Shown: positions 1 to 6,049, numbered from the stretch's first letter. The stretch: DNA of 6,225 nt from Fimbriimonadaceae bacterium (GCA_014380605.1 JACMJO010000252.1:1-6225), one strand, 5' to 3'. Program-made: numbers and translations. The notes: generated from the letters alone by a model not told the origin.

Positions 1-1
1 G

Positions 2-574
2 CGAGAGACACTCGCCCATGTATCTTCCAAAGCCTTTCTTCACCGCCGTGGTCCGAATGTGATGGATTCGATCTACTGCTTCGGCACATCCGGCCTCGTC
101 GCTTGAGATGAACACAAGCGGAACTCCGTAGCGGCCCGCAACTCCGGCACTCAGCGCGATCTCCCCGCTTGGAATGCCATTGATCTTGAGCCTATGAACG
201 CCACCGGTAATCGTGTGCTCCATGATTCCCGCCGTGGTGCCCGCCATGGCGTGATATCCCACCAGCAACGCGGCATCGAAGGTCTCGTCTATCCCCATCA
301 TCATTCCGTCGATTCCGGAGCCATGGCCGCTGACGAGGCGGACTCCCGGTTCCAACTCGTCGATCAGCAGGTTCTTAGAGTTACCGTGGCTGTCTTTGAT
401 GACGATCTCAGTTGCACCTGCCGCTTTTGCCCCTCGGATCGCGGCATTGACGTCATGCGTCATCATTCTGCGAGCAAAGGGAAAGTCGTAATGTTGGCCA
501 TCCGGCCTTCCGCATTGCGACCATGAGACCAGACCCGTGATACCTTCGATGTCGGCAGATATGTAAACCTTCAC
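2..574 (-). CDS. dppA: M55 family D-aminopeptidase (DppA-like), C-terminus cut by the window edge
   Basis: A zinc-dependent D-aminopeptidase of family M55. The type member, Bacillus subtilis DppA, removes N-terminal D-amino acids (D-Ala) from short peptides and forms a ring-shaped decamer. Reading the minus strand from a GTG at 574 gives 191 residues beginning VKVYISADIEGITGLVSW, which matches the DppA N-terminus closely. The five expected metal ligands are visible: D8 and E10 (in SADIEG), H63 (KDSHG), H108 (VGYHAMAG) and E138 (PSGEIAL). The family is usually about 270 residues, so roughly 80 C-terminal residues lie beyond position 1. The GTG is the only reasonable start, because an in-frame TAG lies at 580-578, one codon upstream. 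No convincing Shine-Dalgarno precedes it. It has no signal peptide, so it is probably cytoplasmic. It is divergent from an epimerase/DUF1611 operon, which suggests a shared role in D-amino acid or murein-peptide use. Family is certain; the exact substrate is inferred. Confidence 0.93.
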   Translation of the reverse strand, partial: MKVYISADIEGITGLVSWSQCGRPDGQHYDFPFARRMMTHDVNAAIRGAKAAGATEIVIKDSHGNSKNLLIDELEPGVRLVSGHGSGIDGMMMGIDETFDAALLVGYHAMAGTTAGIMEHTITGGVHRLKINGIPSGEIALSAGVAGRYGVPLVFISSDEAGCAEAVDRIHHIRTTAVKKGFGRYMGECLS

Positions 575-678
575 GCTCTAAGTTTGCCCGATCCCTCGCC
601 TTGCTTACTTTGCTTCAGTACGACACCAGACCTAGACCACCCCTAATCAAGGCCGTATCGCGGGTAGCCTAACCTTCT
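575..678. promoter_or_regulatory. Divergent intergenic region between the aminopeptidase and the epimerase operon
   Basis: This 104-base gap must hold the promoters of both divergent units. I see no strong sigma-70 hexamers. The best plus-strand pair is TTGCTT (610-615) with TAGACC (633-638), spaced 17, and it is weak. TTGCTT also occurs at 601-606. Neither flanking GTG start has a clear Shine-Dalgarno at normal spacing. The layout suggests co-regulation, but no operator can be named. Confidence 0.4.
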
Positions 679-1821
679 GTGCTAACCGTTGCCTTCCGCC
701 GATTGGAGCTACAAAAACTCTATCCCCTCGCGATCAGTCGAGGCGTAATGTCTTCATCGGAGAATCTGTTCGTCGAAGTTAGCGATGGCACGCATACAGG
801 CATCGGCGAGTTGTCGCCCGCCACTGGCAGTCTGTGGACGGCAGAGCGCGGCGAAGAGAAACTGAACGCATTTGTCTCGGGGCGACACGATCATCTGGAG
901 CTCTACCATCCGTCCCGGCCAGATTCCGCCGTGGACTTTCTTAAGCAGATCAGCACGGCGTTTACCAAACCACGAGAGTCTGAATTGACGCAAGGATTGC
1001 TGATCTCCGATATTTGGCGGGCTCTGAAAGAATGGGAGGTCGATCCCCCGGCGATGGCGGCATTGGACGTCGCGCTTTGGGACTTGCATGCTAAGAGGGC
1101 ACAAATGCCGCTCTACCAACTGTTGGGCCTATCCAAGCGGCAAGCACCCACAAGCATCACCATCGGCCTTAATCCACCCGAGGTAACGAAGGAACGGGTT
1201 CCCGATATTCTCCGCCGTACCGGCGCGAAGTACTTAAAAGTAAAGTTAGGATCGCCGGAAGGCAGAGAGCACGACAAAGCCCACTTTCTAGCCGCCGCCG
1301 AAGCGGCCAAGCCTTTTAACGCAAAACTCCGTGTCGATGCGAATGGCGGATGGACTGTGGATGAGGCCAAGATGATGATGCCCTGGCTGGCCGAGCGGGA
1401 CGTAGGCTACGTAGAGCAACCGCTGGTTGAAGGCGCCGAAGAAGACCTCAAGAGGATTTACGAAGGGCGGCCGTTGCCGATCTTTGTCGACGAGAGTTGC
1501 CAATTTAGCAATGACATTCCAAAGTGGGCACATTCTGTGGATGGCATAAACCTGAAGCTCATGAAGTGTGGAGGCATTACCGAAGCGATTCGTATTAATG
1601 CCACCGCGAAGGCGTTTGGATTGAAGACGATGATCGGCTGCATGAGTGAATCTTCTATCGCAATCGCCGCTGGCGCCGCGATCGGTTCCCTGTTTGACCA
1701 CATAGATTTGGATTCGCACTTGAACCTGAACCCCGACGTTGCGGAAGGCGCACCCATCGTCGATGGTGTAATAACCCCAACTGATAATCCAGGCCACGGA
1801 GCGAGGTTGATCCATGCTTAA
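679..1821 (+). CDS. Enolase-superfamily dipeptide epimerase (AEE / DgcA-like)
   Basis: A 380-residue muconate-lactonizing subgroup enzyme, normal length, with an N-terminal capping domain (about 1-130) and a (beta/alpha)7-beta barrel (about 130-365). Such enzymes abstract and return the alpha proton next to a carboxylate, interconverting L and D residues. The machinery is complete: KVK at 187-189, Mg ligands D220 (RVDANGG), E246 (VEQP) and D271 (VDES), and the opposite catalytic lysine K293 in KLMKCGG. GCMSES follows at 320-325. D343-L-D345 matches the DxD that binds the substrate alpha-ammonium in L-Ala-D/L-Glu epimerases. The GTG at 679 is preferred because an in-frame TAA lies at 670-672, and because residues 2-23 form the usual first strand ending in ISRG. 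The next gene overlaps its end by 8 bases. Candidate activities are L-Ala-D/L-Glu (or other dipeptide) epimerase in murein recycling, or N-acetyl-D-glutamate racemase (DgcA), favoured by the DUF1611 partner. The family is certain; the substrate is not. Confidence 0.93.
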   Translation: MLTVAFRRLELQKLYPLAISRGVMSSSENLFVEVSDGTHTGIGELSPATGSLWTAERGEEKLNAFVSGRHDHLELYHPSRPDSAVDFLKQISTAFTKPRESELTQGLLISDIWRALKEWEVDPPAMAALDVALWDLHAKRAQMPLYQLLGLSKRQAPTSITIGLNPPEVTKERVPDILRRTGAKYLKVKLGSPEGREHDKAHFLAAAEAAKPFNAKLRVDANGGWTVDEAKMMMPWLAERDVGYVEQPLVEGAEEDLKRIYEGRPLPIFVDESCQFSNDIPKWAHSVDGINLKLMKCGGITEAIRINATAKAFGLKTMIGCMSESSIAIAAGAAIGSLFDHIDLDSHLNLNPDVAEGAPIVDGVITPTDNPGHGARLIHA

Positions 1822-2848
1822 AAGGGACGAGCCGATTGCAATCTATATGGAGGCGGCCACCCAGGCAAGCATTGGCAAGATGGGTTTTGGAATCTTGCGA
1901 TACTCCCCAAACCCCATTGCCTGCGTTATAGATTCCGTTCAAGCGGGCAATGACGCCGCAGATGTCACCGGCATTCCACGCTCCGCGCCCATCGTCGCAA
2001 CCGTGGGCGAAGCCATCAAACTTGGGGCAAAAGTTCTGGTCCTGGGAATTGCGCCTTCAGGCGGCGTTATCCCCGATAACTGGTACCCACTTATCGATGA
2101 AGCGGTCGGGGCTGGGCTTTCGGTGGTGAATGGGTTGCACGACCTCCTGGAACCGCGATATCCCTCTCTGATCAACGGACAATACATCTGGGATATTCGA
2201 GTTGAGCCAAAGGACATCGGGGTTGCAACTGGCGCGGCCGAAAAGCTTTCCTGTAAACGAGTCTTGATGATTGGCACCGATATGGCGATCGGCAAAATGA
2301 CGGCGGGCCTGGAGATTTATCGAGTTCTTCGAGAGCACGGGGTTAAGACGGAGTTTGTGGCCACGGGCCAAATCGGGATTACGGTCACAGGCAGAGGTAT
2401 CCCGCTGGATGCGATTCGAGTGGACTATGCGGCAGGCGCCACGGAGAAAGCCGTTTTGGATGCCGCCGAAGGCGGAACCCAGATTGTGATCGTGGAAGGG
2501 CAAGGCGCGTTGTGCCACCCAGGAAGCACCGCCAACTTGCCCCTATTGCGCGGATCGATGCCCACGCACCTGGTCCTGTGCCATCGCGCTGGCCACGATC
2601 ACCTTGAGAAGTTGCCGGAAATACTCATCCCGAATCTTCGAGACTACATTCGACTCTACGAAGATCTTGCCTCCGCAAACGGTTCGTTTGGCCGACCTTC
2701 CACCATTGGAATCGCGCTTAACACCAGCCATTTGGACGACCATGACGCGATCTGTGCAATCGCCGCAATCGAGCGGGAAACTGGCCTGCCGACGGTTGAC
2801 CCGGTGCGGTTTGGACCAGACCGACTCGTCAATGCCTTGATGCATTGA
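1814..2848 (+). CDS. DUF1611 family protein, DgcN-like (possible D-glutamate N-acetyltransferase)
   Basis: A 344-residue protein of the DUF1611 family, full length. The N-terminal part (about 1-140) is a Rossmann-like domain with VLVLGIAPSGG at 74-84. The C-terminal part is a P-loop-type domain with GTDMAIGKMT at 154-163 (a GxxxxxGKxT phosphate loop) and the family hallmark VEGQGAL at 227-233 followed by HPGS. There is no signal peptide or membrane segment, so it is cytosolic. The family includes DgcN, reported to N-acetylate D-glutamate before the partner racemase DgcA converts it to N-acetyl-L-glutamate. The pairing here with an enolase-type epimerase repeats that gene order. The ATG at 1814 has GAGG (1803-1806) seven bases upstream and overlaps the epimerase stop (TAA 1819-1821) by 8 bases, so translation is probably coupled. 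Older annotation of the family is only 'DUF1611' or 'P-loop protein'. The family is secure; the acetyltransferase role is inferred by analogy. Confidence 0.9.
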   Translation: MLKRDEPIAIYMEAATQASIGKMGFGILRYSPNPIACVIDSVQAGNDAADVTGIPRSAPIVATVGEAIKLGAKVLVLGIAPSGGVIPDNWYPLIDEAVGAGLSVVNGLHDLLEPRYPSLINGQYIWDIRVEPKDIGVATGAAEKLSCKRVLMIGTDMAIGKMTAGLEIYRVLREHGVKTEFVATGQIGITVTGRGIPLDAIRVDYAAGATEKAVLDAAEGGTQIVIVEGQGALCHPGSTANLPLLRGSMPTHLVLCHRAGHDHLEKLPEILIPNLRDYIRLYEDLASANGSFGRPSTIGIALNTSHLDDHDAICAIAAIERETGLPTVDPVRFGPDRLVNALMH

Positions 2849-2862
2849 AGCGGATCCCGACT

Positions 2863-4086
2863 CTAGCTCCACAAGGCTGATACCGGGACTGCCCAGATCT
2901 TTCCGGCGAGTTGCTCCACCGCATCTCCGCAATAGAGAACGACGCCTAACTTGAGCTTGCCTTCCGTAAGATCGTCAAGGAAACGAAGACCTTTGATGTC
3001 GGCCGAGCTGATGGATTTGGCGGCCTTGACTTCGATCCCAACCACGTCCCCACCCCTGGCTTCAAGAATGAAATCAACCTCTAGTTGCTTCACCGTTCGG
3101 AGGTGATGCACGATCGGCCTACGATCCGCGAATCTGGCGAGTTTCTTCAACTCCATCGCCACGAAACTCTCCAGAACGGAGCCAAGCCTCTCTCGATCCC
3201 GGTTGAGCATGGATGGCGTGACATTGTCCAGTTGGCAAAGGAGCCCGGAATCGACCAGGAACGTCTTCGGCGATTTTGTCACTCGGGACCCACGGTTATT
3301 CGACCAAGTTGGAAAGTCGTGTACAAGAAAGATCGCTTCAAGAATCTCTAGGTAGCGGTGCAAGGTCGTGTTTGGGATACCCGTATCGCGTGAAAGGTTT
3401 GCCACGTTGAGGGTGGAGCCGGATCTGGCGGCCAACAGCCGGAGGATCTTGGGAATTTGGGCTAGTGCATCGATATTGGCGATATCGCGAATGTCGCGCT
3501 CGATGATCGAACGCAGGTAATCCTCAAACCAACGCTCTCTGCTTGCCGAGCTTTTACGCGTGTTTGCTTCGGGAAAACCACCCACCGTGATCCGTCGGAA
3601 CAGGTCTTCGTCACTGACCGGAGCAGGCTTCACCGGGATTCTGCCGATGAACAAATCCTCAACCAGATTAGGAAGCCAACCTTCTGTTTCGCTTTGAGTG
3701 AATGGAAGCAGATCGACGATCGCCATCCTGCCAGCGAGGGAATCTGCGATCTTTGGCAGGGAAAGGACGTTAGCCGAACCCGTTAGGATGAATCGGCCCG
3801 GGGTCCGATCCTCATCGACAAGCAACTTCAAGGGAAGGAACAGGCTTGGAACCCGCTGAACCTCGTCCAATACCACCGGTCCGCTGAAATCGGTGAGAAA
3901 CCGTAAGGGGTCGACAGTTGCTTGCTCCAGGTAGAGGGGATTGTCGAAGGTGATGTATCGCCTAGTTTCATCTGTGAATGATTTGGCGAGCGTGCTTTTG
4001 CCGCACTGTCGTGGCCCGTGAATCAGGACCACCGGCGTGTCGGTCAGCGCATCTTCGATTTCAGCCTTTGCAATCCGGTTGATCAT
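2863..4086 (-). CDS. AAA_14 / DUF4143 ATP-binding protein
   Basis: A 407-residue ATPase of the widespread two-domain family with an N-terminal AAA core and a C-terminal DUF4143 domain. Walker A is GPRQCGKST (24-32), Walker B is VVLDEVQ (71-77) and a sensor-type LTGSAN is at 101-106. The middle carries the family's GGFPEA motif (169-174) and a winged-helix-like stretch (about 224-256, LSRDTGIPNTTLHRYLEIL). The C-terminal domain keeps a nuclease-like set of acidic residues: E306 (SVLESFV), D338 (LEVDFI) and E352-V-K354 (GIEVKAA), resembling a PD-(D/E)xK fold. The biological role of this family is unknown; it often exists as many paralogues per genome. The ATG at 4086 has only a weak GAGA-type ribosome site. 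The gene has its own AT-rich, repeat-filled upstream region, converges on the DUF1611 gene and looks independent of its neighbours. There is no truncation and all key motifs are intact. Confidence 0.92.
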   Translation of the reverse strand: MINRIAKAEIEDALTDTPVVLIHGPRQCGKSTLAKSFTDETRRYITFDNPLYLEQATVDPLRFLTDFSGPVVLDEVQRVPSLFLPLKLLVDEDRTPGRFILTGSANVLSLPKIADSLAGRMAIVDLLPFTQSETEGWLPNLVEDLFIGRIPVKPAPVSDEDLFRRITVGGFPEANTRKSSASRERWFEDYLRSIIERDIRDIANIDALAQIPKILRLLAARSGSTLNVANLSRDTGIPNTTLHRYLEILEAIFLVHDFPTWSNNRGSRVTKSPKTFLVDSGLLCQLDNVTPSMLNRDRERLGSVLESFVAMELKKLARFADRRPIVHHLRTVKQLEVDFILEARGGDVVGIEVKAAKSISSADIKGLRFLDDLTEGKLKLGVVLYCGDAVEQLAGKIWAVPVSALWS

Positions 4087-4178
4087 GGCTTTCTCTGATG
4101 GGAATTATGCCACAAAATGGGATCAAAATTACCAAGTAGTGGGAATTATTTTCCCATTGAATGGGCAATTTAACCCAA
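4087..4178 (-). promoter_or_regulatory. Promoter/operator-like region of the ATPase with phased TGGG/CCCA repeats
   Basis: The region just upstream of the ATPase start is much richer in A and T than its surroundings. On the plus strand TGGG begins at 4099, 4118, 4140 and 4162 (steps of 19, 22 and 22 bases), and CCCA begins at 4153 and 4174. TGGGAATTAT occurs exactly twice (4099-4108 and 4140-4149). Two perfect inverted repeats are embedded: TGGGAA-N5-TTCCCA (4140-4156) and CCCATT-G-AATGGG (4153-4165). On the gene's strand a -10-like CATAAT (4104-4109) overlaps the gene-proximal copy, and AATAAT (4145-4150) lies in the distal one. No good -35 pairs with either. I infer a cluster of binding sites for a repressor or for the ATPase protein itself. 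Confidence 0.5.
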
Positions 4179-4222
4179 AAATCGACCGCCTGATCTGCTA
4201 TCAAGAGGTGAAAAGCCGTCGA
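4177..4222 (-). terminator. Possible weak intrinsic terminator after the DUF454 gene
   Basis: On the minus strand, TCGAC (4222-4218) can pair with GTCGA (4186-4182). A few further pairs and a mismatch lie inside, with a long loop, and five T residues follow at 4181-4177. The stem is short, so this is only a candidate. It would separate the DUF454 transcript from the ATPase gene downstream. Confidence 0.25.
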
Positions 4223-4224
4223 GC

Positions 4225-4611
4225 CTACGCCTTCGTCTTTCGGGTGGCAATGTAGGTTGCCACGCACAGAGTTGTTGCGACGACCAGAAGTTGGACCCAG
4301 GGTTTGTGGATCAGGAAGACGGATATTCCTACAAAGAGGGCCATCGTTCCGATCGCGACAACCTTAGTGCGCATGGTAATGGCCTTGTGCTCGTCCCAAT
4401 CCCGCAATGTTGGGCCGAAAATGGGGTGGTTCAAGAGCCAGCTCTCGAATCGCGGGGACGATCTCTTGAACGCCCAAACTGCGCAGATAAAGAAGATCGT
4501 CGATGGCATACCGGGAACGATCAATCCAACGTAGCCAAGCCCAACGAGCGTAAAGCCGAGCAGGAGAAACGGCAACCGCATCGTGTTGACCCGGGTTTCG
4601 TCAGCCTGCAT
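4225..4611 (-). CDS. DUF454 / YbaN family inner-membrane protein
   Basis: A small integral membrane protein of 128 residues, the usual family length. Its function is unknown; the family name comes from Escherichia coli YbaN. The signature block is clear: a hydrophobic segment (about 12-32), VPGMPSTIFFICAVWAF (32-48), then KRSSPRFESWLLNHPIFGP (49-67), in which the SSPR and NHxxFGP elements are typical. A polar loop (68-82, WDEHKAITMR) is followed by two hydrophobic helices (about 83-102 and 104-121) and a basic tail (RKTKA). The ATG at 4611 is chosen over a TTG one codon upstream because AGGTGG (4623-4618) sits six bases before it; the TTG would leave only three. An ATG at 4581 lacks a ribosome site and is less likely. 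It lies 99 bases downstream of the Crp/Fnr gene on the same strand and could be read from the same transcript, although an inverted repeat lies between them. Confidence 0.88.
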   Translation of the reverse strand: MQADETRVNTMRLPFLLLGFTLVGLGYVGLIVPGMPSTIFFICAVWAFKRSSPRFESWLLNHPIFGPTLRDWDEHKAITMRTKVVAIGTMALFVGISVFLIHKPWVQLLVVATTLCVATYIATRKTKA

Positions 4612-4675
4612 CAAATTCCACCTACCGCCACAAGATACAGTATCGCCCCCGGAGTGGTCGGACCGATTGCCTAGA

Positions 4676-4699
4676 ATGACGAACGCTTAGCGGCGTCAT
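4676..4699. repeat. Inverted repeat just after the Crp/Fnr gene
   Basis: ATGACG (4676-4681) and CGTCAT (4694-4699) are perfect arms, and the interior adds a CGC/GCG pairing around a short loop. The hairpin begins about 12 bases past the regulator stop codon. No T-run follows on either strand, so it is not a typical intrinsic terminator. It could stabilise the 3' end of the dedA-crp mRNA or serve as a protein-binding site. Confidence 0.35.
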
Positions 4700-4710
4700 C
4701 TTTACTGGCG

Positions 4711-5421
4711 TTAAGCTGCCGCATCCTTGGCCACGTTCGTTCTGAGAAGCTCCTCACTGGCCAAGACCAAGAACCCATGGACGGAGTTAACGCACTTCGA
4801 ACGTCTGAGCTTGATGAGCGTAGCGCTCACGGCTTCCCTATTTGCTCCAATAAGGTCCGCCAGCTCCTGATGCGTCAGACGAATGTTCACGAAACGCTTA
4901 CCGGAAGTTGTAACTCCCGGGAATTCATCGGCCAATCGAAGGATCAGCCTGGAGAGCCGCTCTTGAACAGTTAGAAAGAGCACATCCTGCATGCGATTCA
5001 TCACCAGCATACGGCTCCGATTAACCTCCTTATTGATTCTAAGCGAGAACTCAGGCCGCCCCTGAGCGAATCGATGAAGCACGTCGACCGGCACTCTGTA
5101 AAGCGTGCAGGGTGAAAGGGCCTCGGCGCTTTCCCCTCCGGTTTCGGTCCCAAACAGATCGGCTCCCCCGATCACGTCTCCTGGCTTGAGGATGGCAACG
5201 GTTAGTTGCTTTCCACTGGGCGAATGCATGATCAGGCGCACGTTCCCTTCCTTGATTACATAGGCATAGGGGTTTCCCGTGCCGGACGCGCAAATCTCTT
5301 CGCCGCGACCAAATTCCACCAACTGGGCAACCTTGGCGAGCTCGTCTAGATCCGATTCCGGGAGATTCTTAAAGAGATCGACGTTGCGGATATACCAAAG
5401 TCGGCTGCTGTCCACCGCCAT
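4711..5421 (-). CDS. Crp/Fnr family transcriptional regulator
   Basis: A 236-residue regulator with a cyclic-nucleotide-binding-type beta-roll (about 16-115, with GNVRLIMHSPSGKQ and LKPGDVIGG), a dimerisation helix (about 125-160) and a C-terminal winged helix (LTHQELADLIGANREAVS at 182-199). The ATG at 5421 is chosen because GAGG lies six bases upstream and because the protein then starts at the usual point before the first helix. A longer reading from 5535 would add 38 non-family residues on top of the dedA coding end. In the ligand pocket, E. coli CRP E72 and R82 correspond to G86 and E97 (GGADLF and GESAE), so canonical cAMP binding looks unlikely. The N-terminal cysteine cluster of Fnr is also absent; C44, C105 and C210 are the only cysteines. 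R195-E196 of the recognition helix match CRP R180-E181, but CRP R185 is alanine. The gene starts one base after the dedA stop, giving a coupled pair. The signal it senses is unknown. Confidence 0.92.
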   Translation of the reverse strand: MAVDSSRLWYIRNVDLFKNLPESDLDELAKVAQLVEFGRGEEICASGTGNPYAYVIKEGNVRLIMHSPSGKQLTVAILKPGDVIGGADLFGTETGGESAEALSPCTLYRVPVDVLHRFAQGRPEFSLRINKEVNRSRMLVMNRMQDVLFLTVQERLSRLILRLADEFPGVTTSGKRFVNIRLTHQELADLIGANREAVSATLIKLRRSKCVNSVHGFLVLASEELLRTNVAKDAAA

Positions 5422-5422
5422 A

Positions 5423-6049
5423 TCAAGCCTCAGCATTTGCCGCGATGGCATCCTCGGCGGCTTCCCTCGCGGCTCGCTTCTTCTCACGCATAGCCTCGAA
5501 AACCACGATCGGCACGGTGGCCAGCACAATGCCAAGAATGACGAATTCTAAATTGTTTCGAACCCACGCGACTTGGCCTAAGAAGTGGCCGGCAATCAAG
5601 AGCGTCCACACCCAGAAAGCGCCGCCAAGAACGCTGATCAACACAAATTTTGGATAGTGCATCTTGCCCATGCCCGCAACAAACGGGGCGAACGTACGAA
5701 CTATGGCGACCCACCTGGCCATGATCAGAGTCTTTGACCCGTGGCGGGCGAAGAACTTCTCGGTTTTCTCCAAGTTACTTCTCTTGAATATCTTAGAGTT
5801 CTCCCTGCTGAAAAGCTTCGCCCCAAGCTTCCGGCCTATGAGATAGTTGAGGTTATCTCCGGCCACCGCCGCGGCGTTCAGGCATAGTCCTAGAACCACT
5901 AAGTTAAGTCCGCCTTCCTTGGTCGTAAATATCCCAGCGGCGAATAGAAGCGAATCCCCAGGCAAGAACGGCATCACGACCAGTCCCGTCTCGGCAAATA
6001 TGATCCCTGAAAGGATTGCATAGACCCAGGAGCCATGCTCCAAGATCAT
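5423..6049 (-). CDS. DedA family (SNARE-associated/VTT) membrane protein; true start probably upstream
   Basis: A DedA-superfamily inner-membrane protein. Members are linked to undecaprenyl-phosphate or phospholipid flipping, membrane potential and drug or pH tolerance. From the first ATG it has 208 residues. E20 (FAETG) and D32 (PFLPGDS) have the spacing of E39 and D51 of E. coli YqjA, and R112 and R118 (ARWVAIVRTFAP) have the spacing of its R130 and R136, so the functional acidic/basic set is present. GDNLNYLIGRKLG lies at 64-76. Hydrophobic segments lie at about 8-42 (interrupted by the re-entrant-like PFLPGD), 48-63, 134-158 and 168-184, and the tail is charged and alanine-rich. The minus-strand frame continues upstream of the ATG as NLIDFILHFDNHLQS, which looks like the normal DedA N-terminus, back to a TAG at 6106-6104, with no ATG, GTG or TTG. 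The ATG at 6049 has no ribosome site, whereas GAGG lies at 6101-6098. The 3' end leads directly into the Crp/Fnr gene. Confidence 0.9.
   Translation of the reverse strand: MILEHGSWVYAILSGIIFAETGLVVMPFLPGDSLLFAAGIFTTKEGGLNLVVLGLCLNAAAVAGDNLNYLIGRKLGAKLFSRENSKIFKRSNLEKTEKFFARHGSKTLIMARWVAIVRTFAPFVAGMGKMHYPKFVLISVLGGAFWVWTLLIAGHFLGQVAWVRNNLEFVILGIVLATVPIVVFEAMREKKRAAREAAEDAIAANAEA

Noticed and set aside
194..526. Plus-strand open frame of 110 codons
   Set aside because: It lies entirely opposite the M55 aminopeptidase, whose frame is conserved and carries all metal ligands; the plus-strand translation resembles nothing.
1288..1815. Minus-strand open frame of 175 codons opposite the epimerase
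   Set aside because: It covers the conserved barrel of the epimerase and has no recognisable motif; it is a frame shadow.
2057..2518. Minus-strand open frame of 153 codons opposite the DUF1611 gene
   Set aside because: It overlaps the P-loop and VEGQGAL coding segments and has no recognisable domain or ribosome site.
4037..4255. Plus-strand open frame of 72 codons across the ATPase upstream region
   Set aside because: It overlaps the ATPase start, the repeat cluster and the end of the DUF454 gene, has no ribosome site and reads as low-complexity non-family sequence.
4612..4614. TTG as the start of the DUF454 protein
   Set aside because: It would leave only three bases after AGGTGG; the adjacent ATG at 4611 has the normal six-base spacing.
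4291..4674. Plus-strand open frame of 127 codons opposite the DUF454 gene
   Set aside because: The minus-strand DUF454 signature is unambiguous and the plus-strand product is highly charged and unrecognised.
5422..5535. A longer start for the Crp/Fnr protein adding 38 residues
   Set aside because: The extra residues are not family-like, lie antisense-free but out of frame over the dedA coding end, and the ATG at 5421 has a good ribosome site at six bases.
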